Below are positions 9,801 through 21,800 of a stretch of 64,000 nucleotides of DNA, piece after piece. The DNA comes from Arion vulgaris (taxonomy: Eukaryota > Mollusca > Gastropoda > Stylommatophora > Arionidae), in contig CM036761.1 in NCBI GenBank assembly GCA_020796225.1, forward strand, positions 33,314,928 through 33,378,927. Direction: 5' to 3'. Within the stretch, counting starts at the first letter, position 1. Every line of letters starts with the position of its first letter. Made by a program: the position numbers and the translations under genes. The notes under the pieces were generated by a model that was given only the letters and a program-made list of their open reading frames with translations, made no database searches and had not been told where the DNA came from.

Positions 9801-12800
9801 CAGTGTTATGCACCTACCAATGATAAAGAGGAAAAAGTAAAGAGAATTTTACATAAAACTTCAAAATACTATAGGTAATCAGAGAAATGGGAACATCAAA
9901 ATTCTGATGGGTGACCTCAATGCCAAAATAGGTTCGGACAACATAGGCTACGAGGAGATCATGGGGAAACACGGACTAGGAATAATGAACGAAAATGGAG
10001 AACTATTCACTAATTTCTCGTAGCGAATCAATATGTCATAGGTGGAAGTGTCTTTCCACATAAAAGAATACATAAAGCAACCTAGGTATCACCAGATCAC
10101 AGAACAGAAAATCAAATTGACCACATATGCATAAACAAGAAATTCAGGTCATCTCTACAAGATGTAAGGGTCCTAAGGGGGCAGATGTAGATTCGGATCA
10201 CCACTTGCTGATAAGTAAAATTAAACTGAAGCTTAGCGATACAACATCCCATGAACATAGACACCAATATAATGTAGGATACCTCAGAGTCAAGAAACAA
10301 AGGAACAGTTCACGGTCACAGTCTCTAATAAGTATGAGGTGTTGGGCAATTAGAAGATGAGGTGAGTGCGGAAGAATGCTGGCAGCAAGCCAAAAATATT
10401 TGGAATGAAACATGCACAGAGGTATTAGGAAAGAAGGAGCGGAATCATAAGGCATGGATAACTCCAGAAACTCTCAAGGAAATAGAAGAAAGGAAAAGAG
10501 GAAAGCAGATTTAAATAATAGCAAAACTAGAACTGCCAAAGCCATAGCCAGGAAAAGTACACAGAAGCTAGCAAGAAAGTGAAGAAACAAATAAAGTTAG
10601 ATAAAAGACAATACATAGAAGATCTAGCAAGAGAAGCAGAGGTAGCTGCAGGAAAAGGAAACCTTAGGGATCTTTACAATATCACTAGAAAGCTAGCAGG
10701 AAAATACAGACCATCAAATGGGTTGATCAAAAATAGTAGTGGGGAAACTATCACTAATGTTAGAGACCAAATGGAAAGATGGATGGAATACTTCAAAGAA
10801 CTCCTGAACAGACCAGCACCTACAAACCCCCAGATATTCAACGCAGAAATTGACTTGGACATCAACTGTGAGAAACCATCCAAAGAGGAGATTAGTAAAG
10901 CCATTAAACTTTTAAAAGATGGAACGGCGGTCAGATGGTATTCAAGCGGAGGGTTAGCCAACATAACACATCACAGAAACTGTATAAATTAGTTAGGCAG
11001 AATCTGGGAGACCAGCATACCATCAAATCTCCAGAAGTTTTACCTTGTGGAAAGATACCAAAGAAGGTGGAAAAACCTTCAGCAAAGTTTTAGAAAACAT
11101 GTGGGGACATAATAGTGCTGTTGATACCTGGGATTCTTTCTAGCAGAAGTCACCTGGATAGTCTGAGAAAGATGAATCATATAGGTGAAAGAGATTGAAA
11201 AAGGCATGTTTCTCAAATGGATCTATGGACAGAGAAGCAGTTATGGTGCAAATTGTGAGAGTCAAAAGTGTTTTGACATGTATCCCACTTTATATCAGTC
11301 TGTGCTGATTATGAGGAAGGCTTTAACTATGTATTATTGATCAAAACTTTTCAGAGCCACAAATGTGAGGCATTAGTGAACTACCAATTATTAACCTATA
11401 AAATGCAACGATGCTATCAATATGCTAAATTGAGTTCTTCAGCATGAAGGTAAACTTATGGAATACTTCATAAATAAAGATAACAGCGTCTTGTTGTGTA
11501 TAGTTTTGATCCTTTTGTTAATTTTCTGACACTTATTTGTTTATTTGGAGATTGTCCACAATAATTCAGCCATAGTATGGTATCCAATTGAGTTCTGACG
11601 TGAATTTGCATACGGTTTGCTTCTTTATCACAGTGCCCTTCTTACAACCTAATCTGCATTTAGAGACATTGAATTTATATCCCAGTAAAGGATCCTGGAA
11701 GATTATAACGAATATGTCACAAGATATTGAGACATTGGCCAACCCAAACGACTGATACTTCGGGATCTTCCCTGCAACTCCCACTTAGAGGTATAATCTT
11801 GAAATTTTACAGGAGAACCAAGTGGACAAAGAAACTGGGAACAGAAGTAGATAAAAAATAGAAAATTACCATAAGATAGCATGAAAGAAAGAGTTAACTG
11901 ATGCAGGGATACATTTAAGTCAAAATAAATTTCTAGAACTATTTTTATATTTTGAACTTATATTTTAATGTTAAAGCAGTTTACATGGGTTGTTTCTTCC
12001 TGAGAACAACTTCCAAGTCTTTACTGTAAATAATTTTGTCAAACATTGTTTAATTTGTTCTGTACTTGTATAGCATAGTGGAATTTTAATTATTATCATA
12101 TTTATAAGATAGCAATGAGGCCATACAGGGATGAAGAGCAGACAGATTCCAAGTAAACATGCGGGCAGTTAGAAACAGAAAGACAGCGGTGGCCTGTATA
12201 TGCACATCTTTGCTCTTGTCATTCCTAGAATAAATACATTTTAACGGGTCTTGCCTGAACCACTTAGGTGTGAAGCGAAAGAGGGAGGCAGAATTTATCC
12301 CATGGTAGTGCAGTCAGGATTTCAGGAGGATCTAACAATATAACATGAATGACACTGAGATAGCTTGTAATTTAGTTAAGATGGGAAGCATTCTTCATTT
12401 AATTGAGGCCTTCAGCTGCCAGAGTTAAAACAAAAAAGAGGAGATTCTTCTAGATGTTACACTTATTTAAACAGTGAATAGAGAGTAGGTTTGACTTAAA
12501 TTTACTTGTTTTCTTCTTTATGTCTCAACTCATTTTTTAGATTGCTGATCAATAGCGAATAGTAATGAATAGCATAGTAAGAGGGGACTGGAGGTATGGG
12601 CCTAGGGAAACTACCCTAGTAAATAAAAGCGTCACAAAATCGGATGGGCTGGCCTACTTGTAGGTGCATAGCTGGCACAACGTACAGTTGCTCTTAGACT
12701 CACATCATATACAGATCACACAGAGTGGTTAACAAGGGGGTCGATATGAAGCGTTCAGAGAAGAAGAAGTGTATAATAATTTATTGTTGATCTGAGCCTA

Positions 12801-15800
12801 TATATTAGGATGTCATCAGCAAAAAAATTGAATGTCCAATCCTTCTCCGAGGATGGAATTTTGGCTACCTTTTGTGCAGGTGTTGAACAAGACAGGAGAT
12901 AGTGGGGAAACTTGGAACAGCCCCTGACATACACATGCAGTCTAATGTCAATGTTTCTAGCAAAAGTGCTGCAGTCCTCCTGCATCTTTATTTATTTATT
13001 TTTATGTCTCTATTAATCTATCACTTTTCCTTGTGGAGCTAGAAATTTCTATCTTTTTTCTAGGTTATCTTTTTCTAGGTTATCTATCTTTCTGTTTATT
13101 CATCCATCTATTTACCTATCTATCAACATTAACCCAGATTCATTTTTGTGAACTGTTTAACATACAATGTAAATACACATATGTTTATAATTTATCTCTG
13201 ACAGAAATTATGAGGAAGAACAAAGAACTAATTTTGTAAAGCTGAAAGAAAGGGCACAAAGAGAGAAAGCTAAGCTTATCAGGTGAGTTCTGGATAAAAG
13301 AACCTTATCTTATGGTATAGCCATCTTTTCTCACTTTTTGGAACAAAGTGAAAGTTGTAGGTTATATGCATATTTTTAGTGTTCTCTAGCAGAACTGACA
13401 ATCACACTACCCTCGCAGACCCATATGTGTTCAATCTCCTTCAACAGACGATGAAGGGTATACATGCTGATAGTTCTTGTAGCTTGCTTGATGTACACAA
13501 ATCTCATTCATCCTTGCATGGGTCACTGTCGACTCATGCTACTTTTGATGTGAGACTTCCCTAATTTCAGGGTTACATTTGCATCAGTGACCAAGTTATC
13601 ATCATGAAAAGGGCAGTCATGGAGAAACCTTAGTGTGTCACATCTATCTAGATGAAATGATTCAACTTTCCATTCCAGAATGTCAGATCTTTAATTACTG
13701 ACACTTGAGGCAGCAATAATTACCATTCACCCTTGGCTTAGACATCCATTTTGGACCTTGCAAAGCATGATTCAAGTCACACACAAAAACTAACCTGTTT
13801 AGCATGGCCACAGAAAGTCGGTTCAGTAGCTGCCTCAATTTTCATGCTGGAGGTTGTCCTAACAACTGCTTTCCTTGTATATAATATTGTCTCACACTCG
13901 AGCAGAAAATCACCAATTGAATGTCTTCCCACACAGCACAGACCTATCAGTATATTCATTTGCAACATTGTCTCCAGCATTGTCAGATAGTAGTTGTTTC
14001 ATGGCCTAAATGCTAAAGATATTTGTTGGTTCAAAGGTTATCTTTATTTCGGGGACTGCCTAGAGTAGTTGATAGTAGCTCGGCCTGCTAGCTGTGAGAC
14101 GCCTCATAGCTCGGGTTCGAACCTACTGTCCGGCATTTGTTCGAGTCCCTGGTCTTACTCAGGACGATAACGTGAGTACCTCTGAAGTCGGAGAAAATCT
14201 GCTTGTATGGCGAGGGAATACTAATTACGAGTACATTGAGCACACGGCTGCCAGTGTAAAGTAATTTACAATGTGCACGCTGCTGCCATTGTAAGAAATT
14301 GGAAAAACGGATTTTCACAAAATCAGTTTCAGAGATGAAACTTCGTCTGAGTTGAAACGACAAAGGAAAAAAAAAATCTTTCTTTTCTCTAATCCCATTT
14401 TGCCTCACAGCGTCAGGATAAGAAGAGATTTCTAGAATGAGCCCTTGTGTGCGCTGCATAAATAGTGTTTTTCATCACCTGTGTTATCTCTTATGTCTAC
14501 CTTTTGCATGGCCTGCCTTTTGCTTTGTATCAATTGTATCAGAGCAACATTGCTCTTTGAGGTGCGCTGTCTGTTGGTAATCTGCTTATGGGGCCAAACC
14601 ATTTAATTTGTTGTCTCTTGATGAAGTTCAGTATTGATGTTGTACCCACTTTTTACCGGTTGTGCGGGGCTCGAAGGGAGCAAAGAATAGTACCACTGTG
14701 ACCTACAAGGCATGTTATAAGAGGTGACTAAGTAGGCGCCTAGGAAAGCTACCCTAGTAAATAAAAAGCGTCCCAGAAAACGAATGTGCAGGCCTAATTG
14801 TAGGCGCATAACTGGCACAACATACAATCGCTCTTAGGATCAGATCACATACCGATCACAAAGAGTGGTTTAACCAGTGGTGGATATGAAGCATTCGAAT
14901 AAGACGAAGTATTAAAAACACACATTCACTGCTGAATACCAAATAGCTGCATTCCTACATAATGTAGTATGTAAGATTTGTTTAAGAATGAAAGAGCTTA
15001 TTAACTTCATATTTAGAATGAAAGAATGCATCAGAATCATGGCAGAATGAAGGTGGTTATTATTTTCTTCTATTCTGTTACTATCATTTTTCAGTGTGCT
15101 TTTCCACAACTCTGAAGGCAACCACACACTTTTGGGCCTGGATAAAAGCTCTATACGGTCACACGGTATGTATTCTAGCAAGCTCATGCAGTTGAAAAAT
15201 TGTGCATAGACATTTTATTATTAAAGAACACTTGCAAGGTAAATATCACATGCTGGAGAACAGAGAAGAGACACAAATTGTACACACAAAAGTCCCACCA
15301 AATTGTAGTCTCGCATGTCCTAAAATAAACACCACTCTTACCAAAGACATCACCACGAAGAGCTCAGACCCTGTAGATCTCTGGATTGTGACCCAAGATA
15401 CATCCTATCTTTCCCAGATGAATGGATACATGTATGTACAGAAGGCTCAGCCTTCAAGGGGACTATTAATGCTGGATACGATGCACAAATAGAATACCCA
15501 GACAAAAATATGCTAGGAGTTGCAAAATGCATGTGGCAAGTTCTAATTTTGAGGCTGAGACCATTGCCATTGAAGCCTCAGTGCACCATCTTACAAAAAT
15601 ATTCCAGCTCCATCCTAAAAAACCCAACACACAGTTATCTTTACTGATGGCAAGTCAGTACTACAAGCATTAGAAAATGCAAGTCCTAAGAGCTCTACAT
15701 GCCAGTCCCTGGCACTATCCATCAGTTCATTTATCAATGCCGTCAAGCTTACCTTACAGTGGATACCAGGACACAGCAACATACAGGGAAATGAAAGAGC

Positions 15801-18800
15801 AGACAAAATTATTATTAAAGAACATGTAGATTAAACTCACTCTTGACGGTGGGCCACTGTGTAGTTGGTGAGAGGGCTTGAGTATCTCCATGACCCCGAG
15901 AGATATGTTGAAGGTAATATTTCTGCTGGAATGTATAGCCATACCAAACAGATCAATAGATAGAGATCATACATTTTGCCATGTCTAACATATCAAGGGA
16001 TAGGAACCGTATGTTTCACCAAGCATCACATTTGGCTGAAATTTGAATATGCATTTCCTACATGCTGTAGGAGCCTAATGGGAACGCAGTATACCCACAT
16101 TCTCAACACAAATCACACAGATCACAAAGAGTGCTTAACTTGGTTATTAGAATAAACACAAACAAACCACATGTTATTCTTGTTTGTGTGATACTTATTT
16201 TATGGAAGCATTGTTTAAGAAAGAATTAAAATGTAGACATAAAATGAAATCTCAGAGGCCCAACTTGGTGTTTCCACAACTCTGTTAGAGTTAAACAGTT
16301 GTAGTAAATTTATATTCCAGTCCACCTTATAAATTTAACTTAAGCTCATTCGTCATTTCCGGCTTCACCTGTGGACATTGCACATAGTACAAACTTTGTA
16401 GCTCCAGTAACTTCTTCTTCGAATGCTCCATATCAACCAGTTGTCAACCACTCTGTGTGATTTGTATGTGATCTGAGCTTAAGAGCAATTGTACGTTGTG
16501 CCAGTTATGCGCCTACAAGTAGGCCAGCACATCCGATTTCTGCTGCTTTTTATTTACTAGGGTAGCATCCCTAGGGCCTACATCAGTCGTCTCTTACATC
16601 ATGCCTTGTCAGTCGCAGTGGTATTATTCTTTGCTTCCTTTGTGGGTCCCAGCACCACACAGGTGGCTCCAGTAACGATCCTAGGGATCACCAGAAAAAA
16701 TAATACTCATGAACAGAACAGTGCTGTCCAAATTCGAACCCATGACCGTCAGGATGCTAGGCAATGGCCTAGCTATAGAAACCTGTAATTTTGTTTACTC
16801 CATAGTTGGTATTCAATTTTACTACTGTTAGTACCATTGCAAATATGCCCTCCCCCCCCTCCTCTGCGCAGTATATAATATCAATCATATGCTGTCACTG
16901 CATCAAAGGTTGGCTATAATGGCTCTCCAACACGTTTTGTCTCTTACCCTGATGTTGTACACTCTGCCATACTTTTACCCGTCCACCTCCTGATGTTTCC
17001 ATCCCAATTTGATCTCTGTCTTCCCATTGCTCTTCTATCTTCCCTTCCAAGATAGTATATGATATATGTATAATTTATTACATTTTTTTAATTTCATCTA
17101 GCCCCTTTAAGTCATTCCAGAAGTGCAACCGAGTGTGACAGAGAGAAATTAAACTATCATGGCAATGCTAACAAAAATTGGAGGATGAGAGATTCAAGTC
17201 CTGACGGTCAGTTTAGAACACTGTCTTAGTTAATCAGTGGTTGAATATTGACACAGTCTTTCATATTGAAAAAAAAATAGTATTGTAAAAATTTGACTTT
17301 ACAGGTGAGATTTGTATTTCAGAATTTTTTTTAATTGAACCTCAAGAGAGTAGTGTTTGATGACTCTTCTCGCTTGGGCCCTTTTAACTGTGGTTGGGAA
17401 ATAGGTCGCCAGCCAACTCATTCTAAGTCTTAGCTGACTTGTTCATGTATGGTTTAGATTTATAGCTAACATTTTCTACCGTACGGGGAAGCCAGCCCCA
17501 AGTCAAACCCTACCATACTCATCTTTTATGACATATCTTGTAGGTCGCAACTTTACTATGCTTTCCTTTTCTTGTGGGCCCAACAACACACAGGCAAAGT
17601 TTGGGGACAGAAATGTGATATTAAAGATTGCTAAATTCTACTTGCAAAAAAGGATTTCCCACATTTTCTTTCTTTCTTACAATGGTGGTACATCCAGATA
17701 AACTGTTTCTTATTCTCCCATTGATGTTCCAATTTCACACACATCACTTTCTTTCAATTAGCTGCTTATTTTCAACCTTTCCTTCTATCATAGCTTTTAA
17801 CAGTGTCATGTCTTTGAATATCAACAAAACTTGTATTTTCATACTCAGTGACTCCACGAGTATGATTTGTAAAGTCAAAAGAGGAATGCTGAGACAAAAC
17901 TGGGTGGAGGTACTTGTACAGACAGGGATCAGAGAAATCACCTTCATTTTTGTCCCTGGGCACGCATGAGTTCAGGGTAATAAATGAGCTGATTGGCTTG
18001 CATGGCTACAATATCATATGGAGCTGCAATGTACCAAAATGATATTCTTAACGCATTGAGTCTTTCCGAACAGTGGAGTTTCAGGGTTGTGAATCCTGGC
18101 CGCTGACCAGATTGAGAGAGATGGGTATCAATGTCGGTACAGCTTGAAAAGAACAACATACCAAATATGCCCAAAAAAAATATTAATCAACATTGAACTG
18201 CCGTGCTGGACGCTGCTGGATTTGTTGAGGCTGGTATCAGAGAACCTATGAACATGTACGTATTGCTATGATGATAGTTCTTATATAACTGATAATTGAT
18301 CAACAATATTTGATTAACCATTTTAATGTCTTTCAATATATCTCATTTCATAACTAATATTTTAATGAGACATAAATATATTATGCAGCTGTTTTTTTTT
18401 TTTTTTTTTTTCTTTCTTTCGTCCGCTTTCAACTCAGACGAAGTTTCATCTCTGAAACTGATTTTTGCGTGAAAATCCGTTTTTCCAATTTCTTACAATG
18501 GCAGCAGCGTGCACATTGTAAATTACTTTACACTGGCAGCCGTGTGCTCAATGTACTCGTAATTAGTATTCCCTCGCCATACAGGCAGATTTTCTCCGAC
18601 TTCAGAGGTACTCACGTTATCGTCCTGAGTAAGACCAGGGACTCGAACAAATGCCGGACAGTAGGTTCGAACCCGAGCTATAGCGTCCACAGCTAGTAGG
18701 CCGAGCTACTATCAACTACTCTAGGCAGTCCCCCTTGCAGCTGTCAATGTCTCTGTACTCCTGATACCCGATAGGTGATCAGTCCCTTTCAGTTTGCTGA

Positions 18801-21800
18801 TATTGCCAGCTTTAGAGAATTTCACATACAATATCTGTAAATATTCTGAATTTCCACAAGACATAAATTATGGGTGCCATGTTCAGGTGGGTAGGCTAGA
18901 TAATCGACAATACTGTGAATTGAACTTTAATAAAAGTGGTTTTTTTAATCTAGCACGCACGCTACCACTGTACTATACCATCTACCCAAAGTATATAGTT
19001 ATTTTGAATGTTCATCATCATCAAATAGCTTGTCCTGGGCAGAACTTTGCCACCCTTACTGTCCTTCTGAATTTCTCTCTCATAGGCCAGATGCCCTGCC
19101 TCTGCAGCCATCATGCTCAGACCATCAGTTACATCCTGAATCCATCTTCTCCGTGGTCTTCCTCTTTGTCGGGATGCCTCCTTCCATAATGGTCTTTCTA
19201 AACCTTTGTGTCTCTTTATATGTACAACATACTTCAACTTTCTCATTCTTATTTGTAGCATCAACCAGTTTTATTTTTTTTAGTTCTTTCTGGATAGATC
19301 TATGTGTTCTCTTCTCTGTCCATGATATACGGAGGACTCTTTTCTGTAACACTTATGTTCAAAAGCACATGTTTGTTTTTCCACTGCCTTGTTAAATGTC
19401 CATGCTTCACCCCCATGTGATGTCACTAGGATTATGCATGCTCTTAGCACTTTAAATGTTCTCATGCTCAATTTGATTGTTTCATGTTTATTTATGATCT
19501 GCAGTATTTGCTATGGATGAACTCGATATTGATGAAAGAGATGAGGAGTCAGAGGGCGCTACATCTGCAAGCAGATCAGGTGAGTCAAACTGACAGTGCA
19601 CGTGCTAAAAGAACTTCCACTTTTTTTTATTCAAGACAAGAAGAAAATTGTAGAATTTAAACATATTTTAATTGCTGCAGATTAATTCTAAATGATTCTC
19701 AAGAATTCTGATATGTTTTCTGTAGTAGGCTTGAGGATTTTTATGAAAGTTTACAATGACAGTAAACCACATCTTGGTAGCATAATTTAGTCTCATTTTA
19801 TATCATTGTATAAAAGAGGAGGATTACAACTTTTGGTGACAGCGGGTAAAATTCAGGGAAGAAGGCAGAGGGAGAAGATGTTGGATGGTTCGACAAAAGA
19901 TCGACATCAGAGCTGATTAGCTGCACCAAGGAGAGAGAGTTGTGGAGAGACATGATCGCCAACACCGGCAGACAGGACACTTGATTGATTGATAACAATG
20001 AAGTATCTAAGATGGCTAAATATTTATTAATTCAATCTTGAATTGTTTGTTAATATTTATAATGTTTTAGTGTTTATGACAGTTTTAAAGGTGTTGTATG
20101 GTAGTGTTGTTGCAGAGCGAAATGGAGCACACAGGACAACTACTTCCAGTATGAGGATGGAGGTTGAAGTACTGATGCCCTCCATTGGATCTCTGGTACT
20201 CCGTTTACTTTGGGCCGTTGTTGTTTCTAACTCTTCAGTCAATGCTTCGGAAGATCCAGAATAGCAATGTGCGGTATGAGTTGATGTCATCTATAGAAGT
20301 TTCCAACATTGATCTACTGTCCTGGTTATGCTGGTGTTCATGGCAACAAGAGAGCAAACATACCTGCATCGATTGTTGGGGAGTTTGGAAGAAAGGATAC
20401 GGGGGACGTTCTTCAGTCTCTTGGTGACCTACTGTTGGATGAGGACGCTAAAATAGATGTTGAATCAATAGAGCGATTTAGGGAGTTTGTAATTACATGT
20501 TATACAAGTAGTGATGGTTGCTTGAGGGGCAGAGAGAGAAGTGTGTTTTACCAGCAAGCCTCAGGAACCATCATTATGCATACCCTTCAAAATCTGATGA
20601 TGGAGACTGAGCACCTATGAGTCTGCCCTGAGTTCTGTGAGATCAGTTCAGTAACCAATAAAGGTGATTCGTTTAAAGAACTTCTTTCTTAATTTTTGAT
20701 GTGACAGTTACGTTATTAATTCCTTTTCTTTTTATTGTATTCCATTTAGATAACAGAAATAAGTCAGAGAATAAGAGCGAGTCAATCGTGGAGCAATTTG
20801 GTCGAAAGCAAGCTTTTGGACTGGATACCACAGATGAGGCAGGAGCTGAACAAGATGAGATTCACCTAATGTCCACATCTGTGCCAATATCAATGCCAGC
20901 ACATGCTAGAAGCCTCCGAATTCAGTCTCACTTGGATGATAGTTTTGAGGTTAGTGGGCCAATTGTTTTTTTAAAACATGGAAGACATTGGATATTGCTG
21001 TACTTTTTTTAACTGTTAGTAACTCCCCTTCTATCCTACAGTGTAGAGGTCATCCAGAGTGAATATCACACGATCTTAAGCTGTCTGCCTTTGAACCTGG
21101 TTCCAGTTTAATCCTCTGCCCTTCAAGAACTTTCTGTGTTGTCTTCCCATCAAACTTCGTCTTTCTGGAGATCTAGATCCCAAACATATTGTCTAGTTGC
21201 AAACCTTGTTACTTGGACAATCTTCCTCACATATCTTCTTCTTCTGCATTGCCTGTATGAATTCAGATGCACTTATGACGCTTCTGACTGACTTTTGCGT
21301 GAAAGCCTGCTTTCCTTATCATGATATGCAGGAAGGAAAAACAAAGACATCCTACAAGACCAGCATATCGAGAAGCATCGGGTCATAAATAACATCATGT
21401 CCCAGAAGATGAAATATTTTGGCCTAGTTAAGCGTTACAGTAGTTTGGAGAGAACAGTAATAGAAGGCATGGTTCCTGGAGTACGAGGCAGGGATGAACA
21501 AGAGGAAGGTGGCAGCAGGACATCAAAGAAACCTTAAACATAACGCTGGAAGAGACAGGAGAACTTGCTAGAGACAGTGAGTTTTCAGGTGGACTGTGAT
21601 GAAACGACGCTCCGCAAGGGACATGCTACTACTTGGAGTTTATAATGCTGCTGTAATTGTTTATTTTTGCCTGTGATGTTTGTGCTTAGAAAAAATTAGA
21701 TTTGTGCTTGAATTCAAGAGAGATTTTGTTTTTCAGGAAGCAGCAGAATTTAATGATATTCCACGAAATATGCAAGCTTTGTCGGAAAGTATTCAGGAAC

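Noticed and set aside
11566..11784. - strand 72-codon open frame
   Set aside because: It lies in the degraded copy of the SINE-D/host intron region and has no recognisable content.
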